DNA from: Spirochaetota bacterium
Lineage (GTDB): Bacteria; Spirochaetota; Spirochaetia; Treponematales; Rectinemataceae
Reading direction: 5' to 3'
NCBI GenBank assembly: GCA_026398595.1
Contig: JAPLSO010000016.1
Coordinates: 1 to 64,000, forward strand
DNA: 64,000 nucleotides
The notes under the pieces were generated by a model. That model searched no databases and was not told the origin of the DNA. It was given only the letters and a program-made list of their open reading frames with translations. Shown piece by piece: positions 51,796 through 61,427 of this stretch (positions are counted from its first letter, which is position 1; each line of letters starts with the position of its first letter). A program made the position numbers and the translations under genes.

Positions 51796-53172
51796 TCACT
51801 TTCCAGGAGTCGGTTCGAGGCGTTTCTTCGCTTCGGCGCAGAGATAGAAGGAACCCGTCACCAGGAGGGCCGCCCCCCGGGCCGAGGCTTCGGCCAGGGC
51901 GGCTTTCAGGGCCAGGCTGGTCTCGGCCACAAGGCTCGTCGCTTCCGATCGTTTCTTAAAACTCTCGAATACTTTCTCAGGTTCGCTGACCTTGAAGGTT
52001 CCTGGCTTGGTGATGATGATCCTTTCGAAATGGGAGGCAAGCAGTTCGGCCATTTCCTCATGACGCTTGTCATGGGCGCAGGCGAAGAGGAGGACGCGTT
52101 TCCCCGGGAAGAGCTTCATCATCGTGGCGATGGTCAGCCGCACGGATTCCGGAGTATGGGCGCCATCGAGAACGACGGTAGGCTCGCCAGGGAGTATTTC
52201 GAAGCGGGCGGGAAGGGAGGCCTTGGCCAAGCCTCTTGCAACGGCTCCGGAACTCAAGCCCGGAAGGGCGCAGGCCGCGGCGAGGAGGGCGAGGGCCATG
52301 TTCTGGGCTTGGATGGCCCCCGGCATGGGCGAGGAGATCTCGAGTCCACCCGAGGGGATGATATGTGAAAGGCTCAAGGCGAGTGAGTCGCCGGTTCGCA
52401 TGCCGAGGGTCAGTGTGCAACTCGTCCCCCCAAGGCTCACCGCGATGTCGCGGGCGACGATGTCCCTGCCCACGGCATAGAGACTGCTTTGCGTCTCGGC
52501 GGCCTTCTTCTCGAATGCTTCCATGGCTTCGGCCTTCTGGGCGGAGACGCAGACTGGCTTGCCGATCTTGATAATACCCGCCTTCTCGAAGGCTATCTTC
52601 GCTATCGTGTCGCCCAGGAACTGCGTGTGTTCGAGCTCGATAGGCGTGATGACCGATACGTCGGGCTCGACGATGTTGGTCGAGTCCAGCCTGCCCCCCA
52701 GGCCCACTTCTATGACTTGGGCGTTGCAGCCCGTTGATCGGAAGGCGCAGAAGGCCAGAAGCGTGGTCAATTCGAAAAAGGTCGGTTCCTCGCCTCCGGG
52801 AAAATCGGAGGGCCCCTTGCCCTCGACGAGCGGGAGGATCTCCTCCATGGCCTCGATGAGGGTCTTTTCCTCCATGGGTCCCGAGGCGAAGGCTATCCGC
52901 TCCTTCCAGCGGATGAGGTGGGGAGAGGTGTAGAGGCCGACCTTGAGGCCAGTCTCCTCAAGCAGCCGCGCGCACATAGTCGAGACCGAGCCCTTGCCCT
53001 TGGAGCCGGCGATATGGATCGTGAGTCTGCCTTTGTGTGGATCGCTCAGGGCCGAGGCCAGTGATCGCATCCGGTCCAGCTTGAAGACGGTCGCCTGGCC
53101 CTTTTCGACGTTCACGTAGCGCATGAGGTAGTCGAAGATAGCATCCGTGCTTGTAAATCGTCCTCTGTCCAT
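51796..53172 (-). CDS. folC: Folylpolyglutamate synthase / dihydrofolate synthase FolC
   Basis: This Mur-ligase-like enzyme of about 458 residues adds glutamate to folates (and to dihydropteroate in bifunctional forms). The ATP loop is IHIAGSKGKGSVSTMCA. TSPHLIRWKERI, EVGLGGRLDSTNIV and ITPIELEHTQFLG are FolC signatures, and VLDGAHTPESVRLT marks the C-terminal domain. I choose the ATG at 53172 (MDRGRFTSTDAIFDYLM), where family similarity starts; earlier in-frame starts give a low-complexity extension. Together with FolD and FolE2 this gives three folate genes in the window. Confidence 0.92.
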   Translation of the reverse strand: MDRGRFTSTDAIFDYLMRYVNVEKGQATVFKLDRMRSLASALSDPHKGRLTIHIAGSKGKGSVSTMCARLLEETGLKVGLYTSPHLIRWKERIAFASGPMEEKTLIEAMEEILPLVEGKGPSDFPGGEEPTFFELTTLLAFCAFRSTGCNAQVIEVGLGGRLDSTNIVEPDVSVITPIELEHTQFLGDTIAKIAFEKAGIIKIGKPVCVSAQKAEAMEAFEKKAAETQSSLYAVGRDIVARDIAVSLGGTSCTLTLGMRTGDSLALSLSHIIPSGGLEISSPMPGAIQAQNMALALLAAACALPGLSSGAVARGLAKASLPARFEILPGEPTVVLDGAHTPESVRLTIATMMKLFPGKRVLLFACAHDKRHEEMAELLASHFERIIITKPGTFKVSEPEKVFESFKKRSEATSLVAETSLALKAALAEASARGAALLVTGSFYLCAEAKKRLEPTPGK

Positions 53173-53340
53173 GGGTTGAGGATGGTTTACTGGGGCCCAG
53201 CGGTCAAGTGGAGCTGAAGCTATGCCGATACTAAAGCTCATGGAAGCTTGGTGTTGAGAGGGACGCGTCTCCTCGAAATAATCCCCGCGGCGACGACCGC
53301 GGGAAGAAAACGCTACAGGCCATCCGGAAGGCCTCGGTCC

Positions 53341-54189
53341 GTGGCGCCGGGCGCGGCCGTATGGACCGCGCCTCGCAGAACCCTCCTGGTCATCGAATCC
53401 GAAGGGGCGGTCTTCGACTCCTTGAGGCAGCGCCACGAAGCGTGCTATATGCCCTCCTTCGCCGCGCTATTCGCCTGGGGGGTTGACCCTTTCGTCTGTT
53501 CAGCGCTCTGGAGGAGCCTTGCCCTGAGCTCCCGGACGAGGGGTGAAGAACCCGCCGTCATCCTTCTCGCCGCTTTGAGGCGGCTCAACCGCATCATGCC
53601 GTCGGTGCGCAGGTCGGCCTTCGTGAGCGTCCTCGAGGCGCAGATACGCGACCCTGATCCCCAGGCCTTGATCCAGGCCGCCCGCAAGGAAGGGAGTCCC
53701 GAGTGTCTCATCATGGAATGGATGAGGACCTCGGACTCCCTCCTCTCCGAACTGGAACCCGCGCCCCTCTTTTCCGAAGCCGCAGCCTTTCTCGCTGGAC
53801 TTTCGCCCGAAACCGAGGTTCTCGTCCATTCGAGCCTGTCCGAGGCGGCCGCCCTCAACCGATGGGAGACGGCGGGCCTCGGATCGAGTTTCCTGCGTTT
53901 GGCGGGTTCGGAGCGCGGCTCGTTTCCCGACTACCTCAGAGCCGCCCTCAAGAACGGCTATGACTTCTGTCCCATCCTTGTCGTGGGGACGACAGCCTCG
54001 GCATGGCAGGCCGCCCAGAACGTAGGCGCCCGCTTCTTTCCCATCCTTCCCGGCGCCGAAGCCGAGGCATGGAAGGAACTCTCAGGCGAATACTTTCCCG
54101 CACTTCTCAAGGGGAGAACGGCTCTTGCAAGCCGCGGGGCTCAGGATTTCATGCGAATGCTTTTCTCGGAAACAGGGAAGGGCTTCTAG
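53341..54189 (+). CDS. HAD-like protein with lost catalytic aspartates
   Basis: This protein of about 282 residues keeps the outline of a HAD phosphatase. LLVIESEGAVFDSLRQRHEA occupies the place of motif I, normally DxDGxxxDS, with Glu replacing both catalytic Asp residues. Motif II is HSSLSEAA. The GDxxxD motif is VVGTTASAWQAAQNVGARFF, without acidic residues. It is therefore probably a pseudoenzyme kept for binding. The start is uncertain: GTG 53341 has GGAAGG upstream, and TTG 53248 would add an Arg-rich extension. The 3' end overlaps the RarA gene by 4 nt. Confidence 0.55.
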   Translation: MAPGAAVWTAPRRTLLVIESEGAVFDSLRQRHEACYMPSFAALFAWGVDPFVCSALWRSLALSSRTRGEEPAVILLAALRRLNRIMPSVRRSAFVSVLEAQIRDPDPQALIQAARKEGSPECLIMEWMRTSDSLLSELEPAPLFSEAAAFLAGLSPETEVLVHSSLSEAAALNRWETAGLGSSFLRLAGSERGSFPDYLRAALKNGYDFCPILVVGTTASAWQAAQNVGARFFPILPGAEAEAWKELSGEYFPALLKGRTALASRGAQDFMRMLFSETGKGF

Positions 54190-56465
54190 GCCTTTCCCAG
54201 GAAGACGTAGAGGGGTCTAAGGCTCAAGGCCGGCAGTTTCCTCAAAAGGGCGGTTAGGGATGAAAGTCCCTCCCTGCCTAGGGAAGCGGCAAGGGCGGCG
54301 CCGAACTCCGTGCCCGGGCCGATCGATTCGAGGATCTTCTCGCCCGAGCTCGAGCCCGAATAACTCAGCTTTTCGATGGAACATGAGATTTCCTTTCCGC
54401 CTATGCCCAAGCTAGCCATTCTTTCCGCGAAGATGCCTTCCAATCCTGATTCGAGGGCCAAGCTCTTTCGTCCCTCCGCAGATAGGCCCGGCCCCCCTTG
54501 CCAAGCCGCCTCGAAGGCGGCGAGGGAATCGATCAGGGACCTGCTCGACTCCCCGAGGTCGGGAAAGGCGAGAGTCAGGGTTTCGGAAAGCCGGCTCGAG
54601 CGGGCGCCGAGGATCTCAAATGAGAGAATCCGCGGCCTTTTTCCGGTGGCCTTCGAGGCCTCGAAAGCAGGACTCAGGAAGGCCCAGAAATCCTTCGCTC
54701 CGTCCCGCTTGGTCCACGGCTCGCAGACGAGTATCGAGTCGAAGGAGGAAAAGCCAAAGGCTTCTTCGGTCCAGCGAGAATCGGCCTTCGCGCCGGCCCA
54801 AGCCAGGGGCTTGGCCAGATCGGGAAGCTCGGAGGTGAGCCTTTCGAGCTGGGCGATATCGTCATCCCCCACGAGGAGGGCGGCGATTTGGCCCTCGGGG
54901 GATCTCCGCAGGGCTTCGAGGACATAGAAACCCTTGCGGGGATCCATGACGAGGATCGAGTCCGACCTGTCCGGATCGAGCCGGTCGAAGAGGAAGCTCC
55001 GCAGGGCCTTGAGCCGGAGCGAGGCCGTTCCTTCGACTCTCGAGGTCCATTTTCTGAGCCTTTCGCCCTCCTTGGACCAGACCGAGAGGCCCGGATGGCC
55101 GACTTCGGATTCGAGATCGGCTGGGAGGATGGAGAGCTGGGCTTCCCTCCGCTCGATCACAGCATCGCGACGTTTGCCTTCGAGACCGAGGGAGCCGGGG
55201 AAGTAGAAGACGCTCTGTGCCATGGAATTGGGGAGGTACTGCTGGGCTACCCAGTGGTCGGTGTAGGCGTGGGGGTACTTGTAGCCCTCGCCGTGACCGA
55301 AGCCCACAGCGTCCCGGTTGGCGTCCTTGAGATGGTCGGGAACCTCGGCCCCTTCGGCCTCGACTGCCTTGAGAGCGTCGAAGTAACCCAGGGTCGAGTT
55401 GGACTTGGGGCAGGTGGCGAGATAGAGGGCGGCCTCGGCGAGATGGAACTGCCCCTCGGGCAGACCTATCCTGTCGAAGGCCTGGGCGCAGGAATTTACC
55501 ATGCGGATAGCGTCGGGATCGGCGAGGCCCACGTCTTCTGCCGCCGAAATAAGCATTCTCCGGAATATAAAGGCTGGATCCTCGCCCGCGTAGACCATGC
55601 GGCTGAGCCAATAGAGGGCCGCGTCGGGGTCTGAGCCGCGCAGGCTCTTGATGAAGGCGCTGATGGTGTCGTAGTGGTAGTCCCCGTCCTTGTCGTAGAG
55701 GACGACTCTGCGCTGGATGCTTTCCTCGGCGGCCTCCATGCTTATCTTGATGATCGATCCCGGCGAAGGAGGCCAGGATTCGACCGAGGTCTCCACGGCG
55801 AGTTCAAGGGCGTTGAGAAGGCTGCGCGCGTCGCCGTCGGCCGTGTCGACAAGGTGCTGGAGAGCCCCTTCCTCGAAGCTCAGCTCCCAGGCGCCATAGC
55901 CCCGCTCCGCGTCCTTGAGCGCCGCTTCGGCGATGCGGCCGAGATCGGCCGCACTCAAGGTTCGTAATAGAAAGACACGGGAACGCGACACCAGGGCCCG
56001 GTTGACCTCGAAAAAGGGGTTTTCGGTGGTCGCCCCGATGAGGACAACGGTGCCGTTCTCCACCCAGGGCAGCAAAGCATCCTGCTGGCTCTTGTTCCAG
56101 CGGTGGACTTCATCGACGAAGAGGATGGTCTTGAGTGAATATAGTTCATAGTGCTGGCGGGCCTTTTCTATAGACTCCCTCAGCTCGCCTACGCCCGACA
56201 GCACGGCGTTGAGGGCGATGAAGGCGCTTCGGGTGGTGTTGGCGATGATGCGGGCGAGGGTAGTCTTGCCAGTCCCGGGAGGTCCCGAGAGGATGATCGA
56301 CGACAGCTGGTCGCGCTGGATGGCGCGCCGCAAGAGTCGGCCGGGGCCGACGATATGCTCCTGGCCGATGAACTCGTCCAGATTTCGCGGCCGCATCCTG
56401 AAGGCCAGCGGCTCCCCGCCACCTTTCCCTGGAGCCGAGAAGAGGGGGTTGTCCCTCCCTGTCAT
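54186..56465 (-). CDS. rarA: RarA/MgsA-type AAA+ ATPase fused to a methyltransferase-like C-terminal domain
   Basis: This 759-residue protein begins with the RarA module (residues about 1-440). It has [18 protein letters not shown], Walker [15 protein letters not shown], Walker [25 protein letters not shown] and the C-terminal RarA region [20 protein letters not shown]. RarA acts at stalled replication forks. A further 300 residues contain [20 protein letters not shown], then Rossmann-like strands ([33 protein letters not shown]). This looks like an SAM-methyltransferase-type fold with degenerate glycine motifs. Typical RarA is about 450 residues, so the extension is a true fusion. Confidence 0.85.
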   Translation of the reverse strand: MTGRDNPLFSAPGKGGGEPLAFRMRPRNLDEFIGQEHIVGPGRLLRRAIQRDQLSSIILSGPPGTGKTTLARIIANTTRSAFIALNAVLSGVGELRESIEKARQHYELYSLKTILFVDEVHRWNKSQQDALLPWVENGTVVLIGATTENPFFEVNRALVSRSRVFLLRTLSAADLGRIAEAALKDAERGYGAWELSFEEGALQHLVDTADGDARSLLNALELAVETSVESWPPSPGSIIKISMEAAEESIQRRVVLYDKDGDYHYDTISAFIKSLRGSDPDAALYWLSRMVYAGEDPAFIFRRMLISAAEDVGLADPDAIRMVNSCAQAFDRIGLPEGQFHLAEAALYLATCPKSNSTLGYFDALKAVEAEGAEVPDHLKDANRDAVGFGHGEGYKYPHAYTDHWVAQQYLPNSMAQSVFYFPGSLGLEGKRRDAVIERREAQLSILPADLESEVGHPGLSVWSKEGERLRKWTSRVEGTASLRLKALRSFLFDRLDPDRSDSILVMDPRKGFYVLEALRRSPEGQIAALLVGDDDIAQLERLTSELPDLAKPLAWAGAKADSRWTEEAFGFSSFDSILVCEPWTKRDGAKDFWAFLSPAFEASKATGKRPRILSFEILGARSSRLSETLTLAFPDLGESSRSLIDSLAAFEAAWQGGPGLSAEGRKSLALESGLEGIFAERMASLGIGGKEISCSIEKLSYSGSSSGEKILESIGPGTEFGAALAASLGREGLSSLTALLRKLPALSLRPLYVFLGKA

Positions 56466-56468
56466 CCC

Positions 56469-57635
56469 CTATTCCGCCGTCCAGCCCGACCACGCGCTCG
56501 AGTAGGTGTTGGAGTAGAGGGCGTAGGAGTCCGATCCCTGGGCGGCTAGGCCGATGAGGATGGTCCCGTTGGCAGCGGAGTAATAGAGCGCGGTGACGGG
56601 CTTATCGTAGACCGTGGTCGTGTAGTCCGAGGCGGTCGGCGAGAAGACGGCACCGTCAGAGGGGGCGTTGCCGGCCACCTCGGTTGAGCCATCCCATTCG
56701 CAGTAGCCGTAGGTGGAGTTGTGCTTGGAGACGAGGAGCCTATAGTCGGTCGCGGGCGGAACTGCGGGCACCTCGGCGAGGACGCCCAGGGAGACGCTGT
56801 CGAGGACGGTGGCGCTGGTCCACGTCGAGGCGCCCGACGTGAGGGTGAAGAGATAGCCGTCCGATCGCGTAACGAGGGCGGAGCCGCCTGCGTCGACGGC
56901 TATGCCTTTGAGAACGGTGCCGGTCGTGCTCGTAAGGATGGTGCCCGTGGGCGTGGTCGTTGTCGCGTCAAACGTCAGGGCCGAGGGTGAAGTGCCTTTG
57001 TAGACGCGGGACTCGGTGAGGGCCCAGTAATTGGAACCCGCTTTGACGACATCCAAAACAGGCGGCATTTTCTCGGAGCCGGAATTGGCTATGGTTACGG
57101 CCGCGAAGGCGGCCGAGCCGTCCGAGTAATACAGGCTATAGGTCGCGGCTGTGTGATTGTGGGCGAGGGCGAATAGAGTGTCGCCGGCCCAGTATAGGGC
57201 ATCGACCGTGTTGGTCGTACTTGTCCCGATGTTGGTCGAGGGAACAGCTGTGCAGGTCGATCCCCCGTCGGCCGAGGAATAGATGCCATAGAGGCTCGTT
57301 CCGGCCGGATCCATCGAAGCGACCCAGATCTTGCTCGAGGAATCCGAGGCGAAACCTGCCGTGTAGTAGTTCGAGAGGCCGTTGACCGCAAGGGCAGTCC
57401 AGGAATCAGCCGCGAAGGTCCTGCAGTATACCTTGGCCATGACGGCATAGTAGTTGAGGCTATCCTCGCCCAGGGCCTTGACGTTCGCGTTCTTGAAGAG
57501 GGTCGTGCCTACCTGGGCCCTCTCGGTCTGGATATTGCTTAAGACGCCGTAGCCGTTGGTGCAGGAAGCGGCGGCAAGGCCCAGGAGGAGGATCAACAGG
57601 GCGGCGCAAGTCTCTATAATTCGGAATTTCTTCAT
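56469..57635 (-). CDS. Large lipoprotein, beta-propeller-like
   Basis: This 388-residue protein has a lipobox (LAAASC) after a clear signal peptide. The mature part is Ser/Thr/Gly/Ala/Tyr-rich, with recurring strands such as LYYSDGSAAF, SLYGIYSSADGG and ALYYSAANGT. This resembles BNR/propeller repeats of secreted photosystem- or sialidase-like proteins. No catalytic motif is evident. The ATG has AGGAGG upstream. It lies 10 nt downstream of an outer-membrane protein gene on the same strand, so the two may form a surface pair. Confidence 0.6.
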   Translation of the reverse strand: MKKFRIIETCAALLILLLGLAAASCTNGYGVLSNIQTERAQVGTTLFKNANVKALGEDSLNYYAVMAKVYCRTFAADSWTALAVNGLSNYYTAGFASDSSSKIWVASMDPAGTSLYGIYSSADGGSTCTAVPSTNIGTSTTNTVDALYWAGDTLFALAHNHTAATYSLYYSDGSAAFAAVTIANSGSEKMPPVLDVVKAGSNYWALTESRVYKGTSPSALTFDATTTTPTGTILTSTTGTVLKGIAVDAGGSALVTRSDGYLFTLTSGASTWTSATVLDSVSLGVLAEVPAVPPATDYRLLVSKHNSTYGYCEWDGSTEVAGNAPSDGAVFSPTASDYTTTVYDKPVTALYYSAANGTILIGLAAQGSDSYALYSNTYSSAWSGWTAE

Positions 57636-57645
57636 CCTCGTCCTC

Positions 57646-58245
57646 CTAGAAGTGATACAGGGCCCCGATGGATATCTCGAGGAAGTTGCCGTAACGGTTG
57701 AGGTTCGTGTAGGAGCCAGTGTGGAGTTCGGGGATGAACCACCAGAACACCTGGCCTCCCAGGCTCCAGTTCTGGCTGATCTGGACGAAAGCGCCGCCGC
57801 CCGCCTTGGCGAAGGGGGTTATGACCCCGTCACCCGAAAGACGCATGATGTTGAGGCCCAGGTCTGTCTCGATCGTGTACTCCATGGGCGCGCTGCCCCA
57901 CCAATAGCCCAGCTTGAGGGCGATGGGGGCCAGGAAGAGGGTTCTTCCGCCGACTGTCGTGTTGAAGGCTCCGGTCAGGGAGCCGCCCAGGGCCAGGCTG
58001 TTGGCGATGAAATACTCGTAATTGAGACTGAAGGAGGCTCCTACACCCAAGGGGTAGGTCGAGGTGGCTGTCGGGTCGGCGGGAAGGATGAAGAGGGGAA
58101 TCTCGGCTCCCGTCGCGAGGGAGATCATCTGGCTGCCCTTCTTGTGCAGACCGCCGAAATAGTCGCTGCCTTCCGCTTCGGTCTGGGCCGAAAGCGGCAG
58201 GGCGATGCAGAGCAGCGCGAAGATGGCTGCGATCGTTCGTTTCAT
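57646..58245 (-). CDS. Probable outer-membrane beta-barrel protein
   Basis: This 199-residue protein has a signal peptide (TIAAIFALLCIALPLSAQ). Alternating strands rich in Gly, Tyr, Phe and Trp follow (ASFSLNYEYFIANSLALGG; LKLGYWWGSAPMEYTIET), and the end is aromatic (ISIGALYHF), as needed for BAM recognition. It resembles OmpW/8-strand barrel proteins of treponemes. The ATG at 58245 has GAGGAACG upstream; the earlier in-frame ATG at 58308 adds a non-signal extension. Confidence 0.68.
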   Translation of the reverse strand: MKRTIAAIFALLCIALPLSAQTEAEGSDYFGGLHKKGSQMISLATGAEIPLFILPADPTATSTYPLGVGASFSLNYEYFIANSLALGGSLTGAFNTTVGGRTLFLAPIALKLGYWWGSAPMEYTIETDLGLNIMRLSGDGVITPFAKAGGGAFVQISQNWSLGGQVFWWFIPELHTGSYTNLNRYGNFLEISIGALYHF

Positions 58246-58350
58246 CGTTCCTCCACTCGGGATGTTCGCGGCGTTTCGAGCAGACCATAGCATGGAAGGG
58301 TCCGCCATCGTAATGGGGCCTGTTACGCCCCCGCCGATCTTTCCCTGGCT

Positions 58351-58872
58351 TTAGCCGGACCCCACGAGCCTGCGCACGCGGGAGATTATGGTCCACGCGA
58401 GGGCTTCGGCCGGCCCGGGCGATAGTTCAATCCTCATGAGCAAGACGTCGAGATGCCTAAAAGAAAAGCGCTCTGGCTCCATCGTCGTAACATGCTTTCC
58501 GACGAAATAGCCCGGGCCCGCGCTCAAGGCCGGAGAGGGGAGGGGTTCGAGGCCCAGCTGCTGGGCGAGGGATAAGGCGGCTTTGACCGCGGGGGCGAGG
58601 TCCTCTTCCGCTTCCAGAAACCAGCCTCCGGTTTCCTTGATGAGAACGCCCAGGTGAATGGCGGGGGGAAGGGAGGCAAAAAGGGGTGTAAGGCCGGCCT
58701 GAAAGGTCTTGGCCAGATGCCTTGTCTCTTTCCCGCCGAAATACCCGAGATAGATTCCTGAAGGAAGGCCTGCCTCGAGACATATATCCACCGGGTTCAC
58801 CCGCCTCGCCCAAGCGCGCAAGGAAGCCGCGACGTTGCCCCCCGGCGCCAGAGCCACGGCGAAAAGCACCAC
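58351..58872 (-). CDS. Hypothetical protein
   Basis: This soluble-looking protein of about 173 residues starts VLFAVALAPGGNVAASLRAW and has a repeated aliphatic/Gly pattern (YLGYFGGKETRHLAKTFQAG; HLGVLIKETGGWFLEAEE). I do not recognise the family. GTG 58872 is preferred because AAGGGGGAG lies just upstream; GTG 58902 is the longer option. It is divergent from the next gene with a gap of about 75 nt. Confidence 0.5.
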   Translation of the reverse strand: MVLFAVALAPGGNVAASLRAWARRVNPVDICLEAGLPSGIYLGYFGGKETRHLAKTFQAGLTPLFASLPPAIHLGVLIKETGGWFLEAEEDLAPAVKAALSLAQQLGLEPLPSPALSAGPGYFVGKHVTTMEPERFSFRHLDVLLMRIELSPGPAEALAWTIISRVRRLVGSG

Positions 58873-58947
58873 CTTATGCTCCCCCTTGATGGAAAAATCC
58901 ACAGAACCATGGTACTATCCAGGCAGGTGACCGTAAAGGAGGGAGCC

Positions 58948-59724
58948 GTGAACCACAGAGTCGAATCCCTCGTTGATTTCCTGAAACGCACACTCTCGAG
59001 CTGGAATTCGGTCGAGTGCATCACCGTCGATCCGCGGTCGGAAATCTTCGACCTCGACCCCTATTTCGCTCTCGTCATAGACGTTTACTATATTACCTCG
59101 ATTCCTTCCGCCCAGGAGAGACGCGCGGCCTTCGGTGACCCTGGCGACTTTGAAACGGCGGCGAGCGGGACCAAGGACAGGTTTTTCCTGGACGAACTGC
59201 CCATACGTATCGAATACAAGGAGATCGAGGCGCTCGAGCGCCTCCTCGAGCGGCCCATACAGTATATCAAGCTGCTCAAGAACTCCGGGACCTATTCCTT
59301 CTACCGCCTCGAGTCCAACAAGATTATCTTCGACGCTTCGGGCTGGATAGGCAAGGCCAGGGGGAGACTCTCGAACTTCCCTGCCGAAGCCTGGATCACC
59401 CTCGGCGACTCCTTCCGATCCAAGATGGAGCACTACCTCTCGGACATGGGTGCGGCATCCTTCTCCGGCGATAAATACTTTCTCCTCCTGTCGGAGGCGG
59501 GCTTCCTCCGCTATGCTGCTGCCTCGGTCTTCATGGCAAACAGGCGCTTCGAGCCCTCGCACCGTGATATCGAGGACCATCTGCGCGTCTTTTCCCTGAT
59601 CCCCGACGACTGGTGGCCCGCATGGAATGCCATCCTGCAGAAGGAGGGGGAGATCCCGGCACCTAAACGCTTCGAGATAGCCCGCCTCCTCGCGAGCTCG
59701 GTCTATTCCCTGTCGGCCGGCTGA
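58948..59724 (+). CDS. Conserved-looking cytoplasmic protein of unknown function
   Basis: This protein of about 258 residues begins NHRVESLVDFLKRTLSSWN, then SEIFDLDPYFALVIDVYY. That stretch and FLDELPIRIEYKEIEALERL are reminiscent of a nucleotidyltransferase fold, but no clear GS-DxD motif is present, so I leave it unnamed. The rest is helical (SKMEHYLSDMGAASFSGDKY to EIARLLASSVYSLSAG). The GTG at 58948 has AAAGGAGG upstream. The metallopeptidase-like lipoprotein follows 18 nt later. Confidence 0.55.
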   Translation: MNHRVESLVDFLKRTLSSWNSVECITVDPRSEIFDLDPYFALVIDVYYITSIPSAQERRAAFGDPGDFETAASGTKDRFFLDELPIRIEYKEIEALERLLERPIQYIKLLKNSGTYSFYRLESNKIIFDASGWIGKARGRLSNFPAEAWITLGDSFRSKMEHYLSDMGAASFSGDKYFLLLSEAGFLRYAAASVFMANRRFEPSHRDIEDHLRVFSLIPDDWWPAWNAILQKEGEIPAPKRFEIARLLASSVYSLSAG

Positions 59725-59742
59725 TTCTCAGGTTCTCCTGCG

Positions 59743-61404
59743 ATGCGCACCCACTCCATCTTACCTCACCGTTCCGCTTTGGCGTTGTGCCTCTTTTTTT
59801 CTGCGGCCACCTTCTCATGCGGGAGTGGCGGACTCTCCTCCTTCCCCTGGAAATCGGCTTCGGGAAAAATGCTGAGCTTTTCACAAGGAGCCTCCTTTCC
59901 CAAGGGCGCTGAGGGTAAGTTCAGCCGGGGCAGGACAGGGAATGTCTATATCCTGAGAGAGCCCGTTAAGTCCGAGAAGGGGCTCATGATCGCCGTTGAC
60001 CTCGATGTGGAAGTCGACGGGCTTTCCGCGGGCCTGGCACTCTCGGCCGAGCGGAAATCCAGGAGCGCGGGGAGAATCTTCGTCCTTCCCAAGGGCAGGT
60101 CCATCGTGTACTTGAACCTGGCCCCTCAGGGCAGTCGCTCCCTTTCGGTCTCCTTCGCCCCCAACGACCCCAAGAGCTTTTCGGCTCCCTCGGGAACGGA
60201 CTGGGCCGTCATACGATCCATAAGCTTTGCGCCCGAGTTCCATGGCCTAGACCTGAGCAAGGCCGGACTGCGAAGGATATCGGACGATCTCGTCATCGAA
60301 AAGGGCGCGGCCAAAACGATCTGGCGCTTCTCCGCCCCCTATTCAAGAGCGACGGCCGCTCCAGCCGTCCAGGCCCTTCTGCTCGGCTGGGATCTTCGTT
60401 CCGAAGCCGATATCTTCATCGCCGCCGGTTCTGCCCTGCGCCTGAGGGCAGCGAGCGCGAAGAGATCGGCGCTGGTGCCCCTCTCGGTCATGGGCGCCGA
60501 ATCCTCGGGTACGATTTCCTTGACCGCTCCGACCGAAGTCGGACTCCATTCAGCCTATACCGAAGCCATCGCTGCGGATGCGGGAGAGGCCGTCGACCTG
60601 GGCGTCATCCTCCTCCTTCCTCCCTTAAGCGAAGGGGCTGATTTCACCTACAGAGTATGGGATCTTCTGCCCGGTGTTTATGTATTCGACTTCAGGAACT
60701 ATGCCATCCAGGATGCCTATCTCAAGCGCCTCGCCTTCTTCGTGGAGAAACGGGGCTTCGCCGGCAGGCTCGCTTCCGACGAGGAGATAGCCCCCTTGCA
60801 TGGCTGGAACGCCCATGACTATAAGGCCGAGGATCTGGCGGCCTTCTTCTCGAAGGCCGCGAAGACAGGATTCGAGCTTAACGCCAGGGAAGGGGCTCTT
60901 CGCGATTTCCTAATCTCCAAGGAAGTCATAGCCAAGGAAGGCGGGGGCTTCAAAGGCAGGGGAGGAGCTGTAATCTCGATCAGCCAGGAAGCCCCGGCCT
61001 ATCTTCGAAGGCTCTTCCTCACGCACGAATCCTCCCATGCTATCTTCTTCGTCGACGATGGCTACAGGAAGCTGGCCTCCTCGCTCTGGGATTCTATGTC
61101 CAAGGATGAACGCTGGTTCTGGAAGCTCTACTTCGGCTGGATGAACTACGACACGAGCTCCAATTACCTGATGGCCAACGAGATTCAGGCCTATCTCATC
61201 CAGCAGCCCGTCGACGGAGCGACGCAGTACTTCACCGAGACCATTCCCGCCCGTCTCCTTGAAAAGCATCCGGAACTGGAGGGGGAACTCAAGGCGTATT
61301 TCGAGCGTTTCGGGGGTGAATTCGCCAGGAAGGCGGCCATCCTCGATGCCTGGCTCAGGAAACAGTACGGATTCGGGGCGGGGACAACGCTTTTTCTGCG
61401 CTGA
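59743..61404 (+). CDS. Lipoprotein with HESSH metallopeptidase motif
   Basis: This 553-residue protein has a signal peptide and a lipobox-like TFSCGS. Most of the chain is beta-rich and shows no named domain. Near the C-terminus LTHESSHAIFFVDDGY (residues 428-432 HESSH) is an HExxH zinc motif. About 50 residues later NEIQAYL gives Glu480 as a possible third ligand, the layout of gluzincin-type peptidases. It is probably anchored to an envelope membrane and acts on extracytoplasmic proteins. This is inferred from motif and signal only. Confidence 0.6.
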   Translation: MRTHSILPHRSALALCLFFSAATFSCGSGGLSSFPWKSASGKMLSFSQGASFPKGAEGKFSRGRTGNVYILREPVKSEKGLMIAVDLDVEVDGLSAGLALSAERKSRSAGRIFVLPKGRSIVYLNLAPQGSRSLSVSFAPNDPKSFSAPSGTDWAVIRSISFAPEFHGLDLSKAGLRRISDDLVIEKGAAKTIWRFSAPYSRATAAPAVQALLLGWDLRSEADIFIAAGSALRLRAASAKRSALVPLSVMGAESSGTISLTAPTEVGLHSAYTEAIAADAGEAVDLGVILLLPPLSEGADFTYRVWDLLPGVYVFDFRNYAIQDAYLKRLAFFVEKRGFAGRLASDEEIAPLHGWNAHDYKAEDLAAFFSKAAKTGFELNAREGALRDFLISKEVIAKEGGGFKGRGGAVISISQEAPAYLRRLFLTHESSHAIFFVDDGYRKLASSLWDSMSKDERWFWKLYFGWMNYDTSSNYLMANEIQAYLIQQPVDGATQYFTETIPARLLEKHPELEGELKAYFERFGGEFARKAAILDAWLRKQYGFGAGTTLFLR

Positions 61405-61427
61405 ATTACATTCTTCTTATCGGTTTT

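Noticed and set aside
58948..59724. Calling this gene a nucleotidyltransferase
   Set aside because: The SEIFDLDPYF region is suggestive, but the GS and DxD catalytic pattern is missing, so a function name would be a guess.
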